The notes beneath the pieces were generated by a model. That model was not told the DNA's origin and did no database searches. It worked only from the letters and a program-made list of their open reading frames with translations. A DNA stretch of 64,000 nucleotides from Oscillatoriaceae cyanobacterium Prado104 (lineage in GTDB: Bacteria; Cyanobacteriota; Cyanobacteriia; Cyanobacteriales; Microcoleaceae), in assembly GCA_025454405.1 (NCBI GenBank), contig JALOON010000004.1, forward strand, positions 26,224-90,223, given 5' to 3'. This document shows positions 27,195-35,979 of the stretch, piece by piece (positions within the stretch are counted from its first letter, which is position 1; each line of letters opens with the position of its first letter). The position numbers and the translations under genes were made by a program.

Positions 27195-28358
27195 CTATTG
27201 CCTTAAATTAACTCCTGTGGAACCGTGAATTAAACGAACGATAATGAACTCGCAAGGAATCGTTGGTGCTAAACCAATTTCTGTGACAACTTTGCCGCTG
27301 TCTCTGATTTCTGGCGGATTTGTTTCATCATCGCACTTGATAAAAAACGCTTCTTGATGTGTGTTACCTTTGAGCGCGCCTTGTCGAAATAGAAACTCGA
27401 AATAAGCAGTTAATTCCCGTTCGATCCGCAGCCACAATTTGAAGTCATTGGGTTCAAAAGCCACACTGGCAAGGTTGCGATCGCACCAACGACTAATTGT
27501 TAAAAATAGCCGCCGCACGCTGATATAACGCCAGTTAGGATCTGAACTTAAAGTGCGGGTTCCCCACACTCGAATACCGCGTCCGGTTAAAGAACGCAAG
27601 CAGTTTACTCCGGTTGTTGCTGTTTCTGAATTGAGCCTTTCAAAATCAGCATTTGTAATAGTAAGACTCAGATCTAATACGCCTTCCAAAACATAGTTTG
27701 CAGGAGATTGGTAAACGCCAGCAGCGCGATCGCTACGGGCATAAATTCCGGCAATATGACCGCAAGGAGGAACCTCAAATAAGTCAGTTGTTCCTGTTGC
27801 CTGTTGCCTGTTGCCTGTTGCCTTTTCTAAAGACGAAACTTTCAGCCAAGGGGCATATAATGCACCGTTAATATTAGATAAACCCTGCTGTTGCTGTTGA
27901 ACTTCTCGGACAGATTGATTCCCAGCATCGAGAATGGCAAAGCGATCGCCCAACAGTTCGCAATGTTCTAAAATGGCTTTCTGCATCATCAGAATCTCCG
28001 TATCTTGCCTTGCTAGCATGATGTCTGGGGCGCAAACAAGGTCGATCGTATCCAAGGAGGCGATCGCATTTAATCCCTCTTGCAATGCACTCTGAGTAAC
28101 ATCTTTTATGCGGACGACATAACACAAACGACCCCCATTTTCAAAAAAGCCCCGCACCGCATAACCCAAGTAATTATCGGATAGCAACTTACCGAAATGC
28201 TGTTCAAACTGAGGCCAAAGTGTTAGCAATTGCGGGGCATTCAACGACCCATAATTTGCCAAACCCAGGAATGCTGGCACGCCTGTCATCAGTTCTGGTT
28301 CTGGAGTTGAAAATACGCCCTCCAAATAAACACCAGGTATTCGATCGTTTGTCAGCAT
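27195..28358 (-). CDS. eCIS contractile sheath protein (shorter copy)
   Basis: A 387-residue sheath subunit. It opens IPGVYLEGVFSTPEPELMTG, has GYAVRGFFENGGRLCYVVRI, PPCGHIAGIYARSDRAAGVY and the C-terminal RRLFLTISRWCDRNLASVAF with FELN-type subdomain ALKGNTHQEAFFIKCDDETN. These are sheath-family marks. At about residues 179-190 it contains ATGNRQQATGTT, encoded by a heptamer repeat of TTGCCTG units at 27793-27822, absent from the longer copy. The last segment ends FIIVRLIHGSTGVNLRQ. Confidence 0.9.
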   Translation of the reverse strand: MLTNDRIPGVYLEGVFSTPEPELMTGVPAFLGLANYGSLNAPQLLTLWPQFEQHFGKLLSDNYLGYAVRGFFENGGRLCYVVRIKDVTQSALQEGLNAIASLDTIDLVCAPDIMLARQDTEILMMQKAILEHCELLGDRFAILDAGNQSVREVQQQQQGLSNINGALYAPWLKVSSLEKATGNRQQATGTTDLFEVPPCGHIAGIYARSDRAAGVYQSPANYVLEGVLDLSLTITNADFERLNSETATTGVNCLRSLTGRGIRVWGTRTLSSDPNWRYISVRRLFLTISRWCDRNLASVAFEPNDFKLWLRIERELTAYFEFLFRQGALKGNTHQEAFFIKCDDETNPPEIRDSGKVVTEIGLAPTIPCEFIIVRLIHGSTGVNLRQ

Positions 28359-28420
28359 TTGTCCCTCCCTTTAACAGCAATCTCCGCCGTTCGTACTGCG
28401 GACTTAAGTCCGCTTTTTTC

Positions 28421-28557
28421 GAGGACTTAATACCAAATCTGGGTTTCCAACCCCCTTTATTCTTTTAGTCGGCGCAGGCCGACTTTGTTTGTATAGTAGC
28501 GGTTTCAACCGCCGAGTCATCAAGGAGATAAATAACCCGGATTTGGTATAAGTCCTC
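28421..28557. mobile_element. 137-bp MITE-like element between the two sheath genes
   Basis: Terminal inverted repeats of about 25 bases with few mismatches: GAGGACTTAATACCAAATCT on the left and ATTTGGTATAAGTCCTC on the right, both continuing into a GGGTT/AACCC pair. The inside has a GTCGGCGCAGGCCGAC hairpin and a GCGGTTTCAACCGC hairpin. Solitary ends of the same type occur near 31870 and 47755. No coding capacity. Confidence 0.75.
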
Positions 28558-28575
28558 ACTACAAACCTAATAACA

Positions 28576-29976
28576 TCATTTACTACCCGGTCCTCCCCAC
28601 TGACTGAGTTTGAAAATTACAAACTCGGCGGGTTTAACAACCGCAACTCCGATTTCGATAATCACTTGACCGGCATCGCGCACTTCCGGCGGATTATTTT
28701 CCTCATCGCACTTGACAAAAAATGCCTGTTCTGGAGTATTGCCAAACAGCGCGCCGCTGCGCCAAACTGTTAGCAAGAAAGCCGTAACAGTTCGTCGAAT
28801 TCGCGCCCAAAGATCGGGAGAATTCGGTTCAAAAACCGTCCATTGAGTGCCTTCATCGATCGACTCGCGCAAATAGTTAAACAAGCGACGAATGTTGATG
28901 TATTTAAACTCGCCGTTAGCATCACCTCCTATGGTGCGCGCGCCCCAAACTCGGATATTGCCGTTGAGGTCGCGAATGCAGTTTACACCTTGAGGGTTGA
29001 GTCCATCTTGTTGGTTTTTACTAATTTTTTGTGACAACTCCAAAGCCCCGATTACGACTTCATTGGCAGGTGCTTTGTGAACGCCTCTTTGCGTGTCTAC
29101 GCGAGCGTAAATTCCGGCAATATGACCGCTAGGCGGTACAGGTTTTAGTCCCTTAGTTGCTGGATCGAAAACTTGAATCCAGGGCAAGTACAAAGCTGCA
29201 TAATTTGAATTGAATGGTTGCAGTTTTTTGACATCATCCGGTTTGCTGAGATCGATGGTTTTGGGACTGTCGAGGATGGCAACTCGATCGCCCAAATTTG
29301 TGCAATGGTCTTTGATTTTTCCCAGCACATTAATATCATCGTTTCCGGGGGCTGCAACGATGGCAATTTCATCGATCGCCTCGAATTGGTTGAGGGCATT
29401 TTCCACCTTATCTGTACCTGTTACCCAAACCACATAACAGCGCGTTCCGCCGTTGTTAAAAAAGCCGTAGACTGCATGGGCTAGCGTATTTTGACCGCCA
29501 ATATCTGAAAAGTCGCCAAAGAATTTTTTGAAGTCAGCGAAGTTCGTACACAGCTTTACTTCTCCTGCAGCAACTGACTTGAATATCGGTTGATAGTCAA
29601 CCACAATCTCACCACTAGGCGCATCCGTAAAGGAGATACTAGATTTATTGTCCTGATTTTCAATTGAAGCTGTCGTATCAGTTCCAGCAACTTTTACTTT
29701 AAAGGTTCCAGCCGTTTTTGAAACTGGATACTGACTGAGATCGAAAGTCTTTATTGTCCCATTTCCAGTGCCGACTTTCTCTCCTTCTACTTTTGCCAGA
29801 TCGATCGTGTAAGTGTTGTTAGGATCTTCTGTCTTTTTAGTGCCTTCTTTTTTGTTAGTACCTTCTATGGTGATGATACCAATAAATCCAGCGGTACTTG
29901 TTCCTACGCCAGCAATGGGAGCGATTCCTGATGAAATTTCCTCGACATATACGCCTGGAGAAAGATATGTTGGCAT
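28576..29976 (-). CDS. eCIS contractile sheath protein (longer copy)
   Basis: A 466-residue sheath subunit starting MPTYLSPGVYVEEISSGIAP, the classic sheath N-terminus. Residues about 45-130 form an extra variable domain absent from the shorter copy. NTLAHAVYGFFNNGGTRCYV, PPSGHIAGIYARVDTQRGVH, CIRDLNGNIRVWGARTIGGD and NTPEQAFFVKCDEENNPPEV are conserved sheath segments. As the first sheath gene after the leading genes it is likely the main sheath, with the shorter copy as a variant ring or baseplate collar (inference). Confidence 0.92.
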   Translation of the reverse strand: MPTYLSPGVYVEEISSGIAPIAGVGTSTAGFIGIITIEGTNKKEGTKKTEDPNNTYTIDLAKVEGEKVGTGNGTIKTFDLSQYPVSKTAGTFKVKVAGTDTTASIENQDNKSSISFTDAPSGEIVVDYQPIFKSVAAGEVKLCTNFADFKKFFGDFSDIGGQNTLAHAVYGFFNNGGTRCYVVWVTGTDKVENALNQFEAIDEIAIVAAPGNDDINVLGKIKDHCTNLGDRVAILDSPKTIDLSKPDDVKKLQPFNSNYAALYLPWIQVFDPATKGLKPVPPSGHIAGIYARVDTQRGVHKAPANEVVIGALELSQKISKNQQDGLNPQGVNCIRDLNGNIRVWGARTIGGDANGEFKYINIRRLFNYLRESIDEGTQWTVFEPNSPDLWARIRRTVTAFLLTVWRSGALFGNTPEQAFFVKCDEENNPPEVRDAGQVIIEIGVAVVKPAEFVIFKLSQWGGPGSK

Positions 29977-29997
29977 GGTATTGACTCCTTAGATAAA

Positions 29998-30070
29998 AGG
30001 TAATTAGTCATTAGTCATCGGTCATCGGTCATCGGTCATTAGTCATTGGTTATTAGTTATTGGTTGTTAG
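29998..30070. repeat. Heptameric short tandem repeats
   Basis: Units such as TCATTAG, TCATCGG and TTATTGG repeat in tandem in the spacer upstream of the longer sheath gene. Confidence 0.85.
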
Positions 30071-30114
30071 CAATTCACTATCGATCGCATATTTCAAAAA
30101 ACTTGAAAGCGATA

Positions 30115-30798
30115 CTAGCTAGTGTTATTTGTCTTGACTGCCGTACCGTTTTGTTTGACCAATTTAAAATTATGCTCGATTACTTCTCCCAAACTAAACT
30201 GTAAAGTTTCTGTTGTTTCTCGATCGCCTTTGGTAGTAACAATAACTTTTACAGTACGTTTGACACTTTCTTGTTTGGGTGCTTCTAAACCAATTAATTG
30301 GTAATTTCCCTCACCGTCGGTGACAGTCGTTTCGCCACTACCCAAAATTTTGACCTTAACTCTGGCGATCGCAACTCCTTGCAAGTCGGTTACTTTTCCC
30401 CGAATTCCTGAAGGAGATAAGGCAAGATTGGCAACAGCAAATTTTGGTTGATTGGAGTTATTGTTGGAGGGCGGTAAAGTAACGGTGGTTTCGGCAATTT
30501 TGTAGCGCGCGGCAGCACTCGGTAGCGATGCAGTTAAAGTATATTCACCCGGAGGTAAATCGATAAAATAGAAGAAACCGTCGATCGCGCTTGTTGTTCG
30601 ATCGCACCTTTTTGCTAAAGTTTCCCACTGAGAACCGTATTGCAATGCTTGCAACGATCGCTTAGTTTTAAATGCGTCAGGCATTGCGGTAATTTCCACG
30701 AGCGCATTGCCGATAGTTTGACCAGTTTCTTTATCGCTAACTTGTCCCGCGATTGCGACTTGATGGCGAAGAGAATTTAGTTCAATCCACTTTGACAT
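30115..30798 (-). CDS. Carboxypeptidase-regulatory-like domain protein of the eCIS operon
   Basis: A 227-residue protein. The ATG at 30798 follows GGGGAAAATC; an in-frame ATG at 30810 overlaps that site. Two beta-sandwich (CarboxypepD_reg-like) units are seen: VAIAGQVSDKETGQTIGNAL with FFYFIDLPPGEYTLTASLP, and GIRGKVTDLQGVAIARVKVK with VTDGEGNYQLIGLEAP. Such domains are adhesion or structural modules. There is no signal peptide, which fits a particle component rather than a secreted protein. Located between the DUF4255 gene and the sheath genes. Confidence 0.8.
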   Translation of the reverse strand: MSKWIELNSLRHQVAIAGQVSDKETGQTIGNALVEITAMPDAFKTKRSLQALQYGSQWETLAKRCDRTTSAIDGFFYFIDLPPGEYTLTASLPSAAARYKIAETTVTLPPSNNNSNQPKFAVANLALSPSGIRGKVTDLQGVAIARVKVKILGSGETTVTDGEGNYQLIGLEAPKQESVKRTVKVIVTTKGDRETTETLQFSLGEVIEHNFKLVKQNGTAVKTNNTS

Positions 30799-30815
30799 GA
30801 TTTTCCCCATTTTTC

Positions 30816-31475
30816 CTAATTGCCGATCTGCTTCTCGATCGCTAGCGACACAAATTCCCCAGTTTCATCCACCGGAACAGCAATCGTCAGGGTATAATTC
30901 AATGCAGCTTTAGGCTTGCCTCCGATCGCCTGCCAAAATTCGCCCAAACTATTTAACAAGCTAGGACGCAAACTAATCGATCGAATCGGAGGTTCCTGGT
31001 CTTTCAAACTTCCTTCAAGTACCGTTGCTGGAAGTTTAGGGTAACGGATGAGCGCTTTCATTACTTGACCGAGTAACATATGTTCGGTCTTCGGTTCCGT
31101 TTTAGGATCGGATTGCGCGCTAGGCCAAGCCGTAATTAAGTAAGAACAATCCACTCGGGCTGGGGGGCGCTTTCTAATTCCCCTACCGTCATTGGTGCGT
31201 TCCAACGACCATTCACTGCTGCGCAAATCCAGATTTTCTCGGATATCGTAAAGAAAAAGACCGATCGCGGGCAGCGTCACTTTGTTGCGAAACTCGCTGT
31301 CGGGTGCAGCAAAACTAATCTCTACTTGCGACGACAAACTAGGCGGCAGTTCGCGCCTGAGAAATGTTTCTAAAGTGCTATCCAAGTCTTCAAGCACGAT
31401 CGTGTTACCTGTGGCTAAAATTGCTGGCTGTTGAGTTTCCCTGATGGTATTTTTCCCGCTGACAGGACTGGGCAA
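30816..31475 (-). CDS. DUF4255 (Pvc16 N-terminal-like) protein, tube-capping candidate
   Basis: A protein of up to 219 residues with the DUF4255 pattern: LEDLDSTLETFLRRELPPSL, FRNKVTLPAIGLFLYDIREN and RKRPPARVDCSYLITAWPS, ending with LNYTLTIAVPVDETGEFV. Afp16/Pvc16 caps the tube and fixes its length. Start is uncertain: the longest frame begins with a TTG at 31475, but the family usually begins near LEDLD, and a GTG at 31397 is equally possible. No ATG is available. It is the first gene of the injection-system operon, and promoter signals should lie in 31400-31900. Confidence 0.8.
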   Translation of the reverse strand: MPSPVSGKNTIRETQQPAILATGNTIVLEDLDSTLETFLRRELPPSLSSQVEISFAAPDSEFRNKVTLPAIGLFLYDIRENLDLRSSEWSLERTNDGRGIRKRPPARVDCSYLITAWPSAQSDPKTEPKTEHMLLGQVMKALIRYPKLPATVLEGSLKDQEPPIRSISLRPSLLNSLGEFWQAIGGKPKAALNYTLTIAVPVDETGEFVSLAIEKQIGN

Positions 31476-32083
31476 TTTCCCGGCAGGGAGACATGAATGC
31501 TCTAGCCGTACCGTTCAACAAAGCTGTTCAACAAAGTCATGGTGTTGACAATCGCACCCTTAAAAACTTGCTAAGTAGAATCAATAACTGTTCTCGCGAT
31601 CGCTACTCGCTAAGGATTTGGTTATCGGATTGAAATTAGCGCTTGATTTAAGCAGCAACCGTGTAAATACTGAGCATATAGCCTGTTTTAAACGATTTTT
31701 CAGCAAGCAACTACTGTTAGTTACAAAAATTAAAAATGTTGCCGATTGTGCCAAACGCTCGCCTTTGAGAAGCCATCGGAACCTAATTAGTTGTATGGTG
31801 CGTCGCTGGTTTAATCTTGGTGTATGGCGAGAATTATTCGCGACGCACCCTAAGTTCCTGCTTATTATAAAGGGGGTAAGTAACCCGGATTTAGTATAAC
31901 AAATCAACGGCTCGGGGAAACACCGATTGAAGGGCAAGCGCAAGCGATCGAAAGCGGATTTGGCTGACCTAGAAACCATCCTGGAAATACTCAGCCACTC
32001 GCGAGAGCGAAAGATGAGCGAAAATTAGAGGTTTTAGCAAAACCACAAATCTGAAACCCTCGATAAATCGAGCAAAAAAGGTA
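31476..32083. other. Spacer upstream of the eCIS operon
   Basis: No convincing gene. It holds an inverted repeat GGTGCGTCGC / GCGACGCACC (31797-31849) and a solitary repeat end AACCCGGATTTAGTATAAC near 31880. The promoter of the minus-strand injection operon is expected here, but I cannot point to a convincing -10/-35 pair. Confidence 0.5.
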
Positions 32084-32496
32084 TGGGGGCGGAGGGACTT
32101 GAACCCACACGACCGTTTCGGGTCAACGGATTTTCTTACTACTATAGTTTTCACTACCGCACGTTCAACGTATTGATGCTTTTTCATGCTTTAACGCTAA
32201 ACGTATGTTTGTAGTCTGGACTATGCCTTTACCTTTTAATACAACTCGTTAATCTAACTTGCGTAATCTAACTTGCGTACCAGTCAGGTAGGAGCCATCT
32301 AGTCTCTACACTTTCTCTCAAGAACTCAATCCCTGGATATCCTGTCAAAATATGCAGTACGATCGGAACTCAGAGCTTAGCTCGGCGTTGGCAGTTTAAA
32401 GCGTTCGCCGATTTTGACTCCATTCATACCGAGCATTTCGGCTCGGATGCTCAATTTTCACTAAGTCCGTAGCGTCTACCATTCCGCCACGCCCCC
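32084..32496 (-). tRNA. trnL(UAA): tRNA-Leu(UAA) interrupted by a group I intron
   Basis: The 5' exon is 32496-32463 (begins GGGGGCGTGGCGGAATGG, ends GGACTT) and the 3' exon is 32134-32084 (begins AAAATCC, ends CCCTCCGCCCCCA). Joined, they give 85 bases with a perfect 7-pair acceptor stem GGGGGCG/CGCCCCC, anticodon loop CTTAAAA (anticodon UAA), T-loop GGTTCAAGTCC and a long variable arm. CCA is not encoded. The split between the first and second anticodon bases is the classic cyanobacterial and plastid trnL intron site. Confidence 0.97.
32135..32462 (-). other. Group I intron of trnL(UAA)
   Basis: A 328-base intron that follows a U and ends in G, as group I introns do. It starts AGTGAAAATTGAGCATCCG, with conserved core elements AAACTGCCAACGCCGAGC and GGCATAGTCCAGACTAC. 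It has no reading frame for a homing enzyme. The P6b region carries a near-direct repeat of ACGCAAGTTAGATT (about 32253-32280), matching the known length-variable heptamer type of this loop in cyanobacteria. Confidence 0.92.
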
Positions 32497-32657
32497 AAGT
32501 GTTGGTTTGTAGTGTCGATCGACAGTTTGCACCGCCGTCAAGCACAGCTCTCTATCGTACAGGTAAAATCCAATTTAAGCAACCCCCACGCAAAAAAAAT
32601 TTTTCCAAAAGCTGCGCAGCACTCTCTCAGGCGATACAATAACCATTCAGTACGGGA

Positions 32658-32918
32658 ATGAACCCGATCGCCCTTACCGCCTTAATATTCGCCAAAGACA
32701 AACCGATGATTACCCTACTGCTTTACGCCGTCCTCGCTGGAACCTACCTCCTGGTAGTACCTGTCGCCACCTATGCCTACCTCAACAGTCGCTGGTACGT
32801 TGCTACCTCTTTTGAGCGGGGCTTTATGTACTTCTTGATGTTCTTCTTCTTCCCAGGAATGTTCCTGTTAGCTCCCTTATTAAATTTTCGCCCCAAGCGG
32901 CGGCAAATAGAAGCCTAG
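32658..32918 (+). CDS. ndhL: NAD(P)H-quinone oxidoreductase subunit L
   Basis: An 86-residue membrane protein of the photosynthetic NDH-1 complex in the thylakoid, which takes part in cyclic electron flow and CO2 uptake. Two membrane segments are clear: [20 protein letters not shown] and [20 protein letters not shown], with the family motif [20 protein letters not shown] between. The true start may be the second ATG at 32709 (MITLLL), since the first 17 residues are atypical. The gene is followed after 1 base by the DUF3007 gene and then trpA. Confidence 0.92.
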   Translation: MNPIALTALIFAKDKPMITLLLYAVLAGTYLLVVPVATYAYLNSRWYVATSFERGFMYFLMFFFFPGMFLLAPLLNFRPKRRQIEA

Positions 32919-32919
32919 A

Positions 32920-33225
32920 ATGCGACGCATTGACGTAATCGGAATTAGCATCGGCATCTTCGCTGCCGGCGGCATCATCTACTTGCTGCTGCAAGTCGCC
33001 GGCCTCGACAGCATGAATGCCGGTATTTGGAGTCAAGTATTTTTGGTTGGTGGCTTAATTGGCTGGCTGCTGACCTATTTATTTCGTGCAGTTACTCAAA
33101 ACATGACTTACAGCCAGCAACTGAAAGACTACGAAAATGCAGTTTTGCAGAAGCGGCTCGAAGAACTCACTCCCGAAGAATTGGCGAAAATTCAAGCTGA
33201 AATCGAGCAGGAAAAGAGTCAGTAG
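32920..33225 (+). CDS. DUF3007 family membrane protein
   Basis: A 101-residue protein with two membrane helices (VIGISIGIFAAGGIIYLLLQ and SQVFLVGGLIGWLLTYLF) and a charged helical tail (LQKRLEELTPEELAKIQAEI). DUF3007 proteins are found next to ndhL and trpA in many cyanobacteria; their function is unknown. It starts immediately after the ndhL stop, so the two are cotranscribed. Confidence 0.9.
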   Translation: MRRIDVIGISIGIFAAGGIIYLLLQVAGLDSMNAGIWSQVFLVGGLIGWLLTYLFRAVTQNMTYSQQLKDYENAVLQKRLEELTPEELAKIQAEIEQEKSQ

Positions 33226-33534
33226 TCAACAGTCAATAGTCCTTAAGTTTGAGACTGATACGCGCACTCGTTTATCTAGGGTGCACAGCGCGCAACTTAC
33301 TGTAGTATGTGAGGTGCGCGCTGCTCACCTGTCAGTAGACATCTGGTAAAAAAGAAATTAGACCAAGAGCGAGCGATTGTGGTAGGTGGGGGAGGGGGAG
33401 AGGGGAAGTTCTGAGTTTTAAGTTTTAAGTTGTGAATTTTGAACTGTCTTTAACTCAAAACTCAAAACTCAAAACTCAAAACTCCTTACCAACTGTCAAC
33501 TGTCAACTGTCAACTGTCAACTGTCAACTAATTA
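33226..33534. repeat. Spacer with heptamer and octamer tandem repeats before trpA
   Basis: Contains a GGTGCACAGCGCGC / GCGCGCTGCTCACC inverted repeat (33280-33330), then CTCAAAA heptamers (33462-33484) and CAACTGT heptamers (33488-33528). No gene. Confidence 0.8.
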
Positions 33535-34332
33535 ATGACTGTATCTAATTGCTTTGAAACTTTGCGCAAAAACGGCGAATGCGCGTTAATTCCTTTCATT
33601 ACTGCAGGCGATCCGGATTTAGAAACAACAGCTAAAGCACTGCAAATTCTCGATCGCTCCGGTGCAGATGCGATCGAACTCGGCGTTCCCTATTCCGATC
33701 CGCTAGCTGACGGACCCGTAATTCAAGCTGCCGCTACTCGGGCTTTGCAGCGGGGAACTCGCCTCGATTCCGTACTCGAAATGGTAGCAAATGTCAGTCC
33801 GAATTTGCGATCGCCCATCATTCTTTTCACTTACTACAACCCGATTTTGTACCGGGGCATTGATACTTTTTTGCACCAAATTAAAACTGCTGGAATTCAG
33901 GGATTAGTTGTACCGGATCTGCCCTTAGAAGAAGCTGACAATCTGCTCGAACCTGCTAAAAAATTAGGCATTGAACTTACATTATTAGTTGCTCCCACCA
34001 GCCCTAAAAGTCGCATCGAAGCCATCGCCCGCCAATCTCAAGGATTTATTTATTTAGTTAGCGTTACCGGAGTTACGGGAATGCGCGAAGGTTTGGGAAT
34101 GCGAGTGCAAGAACTGCTGCAAGAGCTCCGCAGCGTCACCGAAAAACCCGTCGGCGTCGGATTTGGCATCTCGACACCAGAACACGCCCGCCAAGTAAAA
34201 GAATGGGGTGCAGATGCTGCCATTGTTGGTAGCGCTTTTGTCAAGCGATTAGCTGAAGGAACTCCCGAACAAGGTTTAGAATCGATCGATCTATTCTGCC
34301 AAAGTCTCAAAGCTGCACTTAAACAAACATAA
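33535..34332 (+). CDS. trpA: Tryptophan synthase alpha subunit
   Basis: A 265-residue TIM-barrel enzyme that splits indole-3-glycerol phosphate into indole and glyceraldehyde 3-phosphate and passes indole to the beta subunit. Visible: [20 protein letters not shown], the catalytic Glu in [20 protein letters not shown] with the Asp of the same segment, the loop [35 protein letters not shown] and the phosphate-binding GVGFGIST / [12 protein letters not shown]. Full length. trpB is not adjacent, as usual in cyanobacteria. It lies downstream of ndhL and the DUF3007 gene. Confidence 0.97.
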   Translation: MTVSNCFETLRKNGECALIPFITAGDPDLETTAKALQILDRSGADAIELGVPYSDPLADGPVIQAAATRALQRGTRLDSVLEMVANVSPNLRSPIILFTYYNPILYRGIDTFLHQIKTAGIQGLVVPDLPLEEADNLLEPAKKLGIELTLLVAPTSPKSRIEAIARQSQGFIYLVSVTGVTGMREGLGMRVQELLQELRSVTEKPVGVGFGISTPEHARQVKEWGADAAIVGSAFVKRLAEGTPEQGLESIDLFCQSLKAALKQT

Positions 34333-34556
34333 CTTGCACGCTTGTGACTGAAGAAACCGCATTTTTTAACCGAGATTTAAAGGTTGAGACCAGCATATTT
34401 TAGTTAAAAAACCAGGTTTCTGGCTGCGCCTGCATCACACTAAAGACATAGAAACGATTCAGATATTTTCTCCCATTCGACAGATGATTGCCAAGGCTTT
34501 AAGCAGTGACAATACCAATCAAAGACCTTGTTGTACTTGAGATGATACACCCCCTT

Positions 34557-34587
34557 CCTTCTGGTTGCTGACCGGAAGGTTTTTTTT
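34557..34587 (+). terminator. Rho-independent terminator
   Basis: An 8-pair stem CCTTCTGG / CCGGAAGG (one G-T pair) with a 7-base loop is followed by eight T residues. It lies about 225 bases after trpA and would end that transcript; otherwise it serves as insulation before the lipoprotein gene. Confidence 0.85.
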
Positions 34588-34901
34588 GCTCGGTTCAAGC
34601 AGAAGTATGTGCGATCGAACTCGGTTGATTGAGTATTTTATATGTATAAAACCCGCAGTTTCCTATGCGATCTACTATCAAATATCGGATGCGATCGAGC
34701 GGGTAGGCTCGCACTATCAAGAATCAGCTATCGACTCTTCCTTCAGTTATAACTAGCAGAATGTAACTTGAGATAGATGAACAGCTCGCATTTATATTTG
34801 TACGCTTGAAGAGCATTTAAATGTCGGATTCTCTAATGCTAGCCCCTGAGAGAATGGCAAAAATTTGCTTGAAAGTTTACAAGAAAAAAGGAGCATTTTT
34901 T

Positions 34902-35633
34902 ATGAAGAGACTAACTGCTTTTCTCAAAAAGGTACGGTTGGGACAAATTTTAGCAGTGTTTTTGGCTGGCATTCTAGTTTTAGTTAGCACTGCCTGCACC
35001 CGTACCGATGTAATGGCTGGCAAAACTGGCAGTCCAAAAATTGGCAGTCCAACTGCCGACCAAATTCGAGAAGAGGTTCCCTCAGGGGCTGTAACTTCTC
35101 AATACAAAGGCGGAATGAACGACTACAGCGATGTCGATCCTAGAGACCAAAACGTTTCAACAGCAGAAGCAAAAGCTCAACTTTTGAAAGAGCAAGCACA
35201 GCACCGGATTGATTATAAATCCAGCAACAATGTAGGTGAAAACTTGCGGCGGGTAGCCGATGAAGGTCCCGACAAACTCAACCAAATTGGCAATAAGGTT
35301 AATCAAGACGTGCGCGCTGCGAAGCGCAACGCTGAAGAGTTTGGCGAAAATGCAAAACAAGGCATAGCTAATATCAAAGACAACACTCGCGAAGGCGTGA
35401 AGGGAGCAAAAGAGATTGCTAAAGATGCTACCCAGGGTGTAAGAGAAACAGCAGATGATGCTGCTAGTTCGCTCAAGTCTAACCTCAGCCAAGGCAAAGA
35501 AAATGTCAAAAATACAGCGCGCAATGTGAAGTATAACTCTGAAGATATGTCAGATAGCGCGCGGGCTAAAGTCAGTCGCGATATGGACAAAGTTCAGCGG
35601 GCAGGAGAAAGAGCATTTGACTCGATCGACTAA
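34902..35633 (+). CDS. Lipoprotein with amphipathic helical repeats, LEA-like
   Basis: A 243-residue protein. The ATG at 34902 follows AAGGAG with good spacing, although the frame is open further upstream. It has a lipoprotein signal peptide (FLAGILVLVSTAC, lipid-bearing Cys near residue 32). The mature part is polar and helical with 11-residue-like repeats such as KQGIANIKDNTREGVKGAKE, KDATQGVRETADDAASSLKS and ENVKNTARNVK. This resembles LEA-like, low-temperature-induced proteins of cyanobacteria that protect membranes under cold or drying; that role is inferred. Confidence 0.8.
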   Translation: MKRLTAFLKKVRLGQILAVFLAGILVLVSTACTRTDVMAGKTGSPKIGSPTADQIREEVPSGAVTSQYKGGMNDYSDVDPRDQNVSTAEAKAQLLKEQAQHRIDYKSSNNVGENLRRVADEGPDKLNQIGNKVNQDVRAAKRNAEEFGENAKQGIANIKDNTREGVKGAKEIAKDATQGVRETADDAASSLKSNLSQGKENVKNTARNVKYNSEDMSDSARAKVSRDMDKVQRAGERAFDSID

Positions 35634-35979
35634 TGTCAAATGCCAGTTAAAAACCCCTTGATTGTTGGAAAAGGGGAGAGAAGAGAGGGAGAAATTAGCT
35701 TCCTGCCTCCTCGATTAGAGAACTAACCCAAATTTAGGATAGAATCAAAAGCAGGACTTACGAAATGCGATCGAAAAAACCACGTAAGTCCTATTTTCTT
35801 GACTCTTTCTCTCCATCCCCCCACCTTCAAAAATTAAGGGTATGACAGACCCGGACTTGGCATGAGGTTCGCGATCTGGGACGATCGCAATATGAACGAT
35901 AGACTATCAAACGATCGGACGATCGACTCTCAGACGATCGCGAGCGGGGACGCTCGCACTATTATCAACTATCAACTAT

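Noticed and set aside
31581..31979. Minus-strand open frame of 132 codons upstream of the eCIS operon
   Set aside because: No family resemblance, no ribosome site and it spans palindromic repeats; treated as spacer.
31969..32187. Minus-strand frame of 72 codons
   Set aside because: It lies in the trnL intron and exon and is not a gene.
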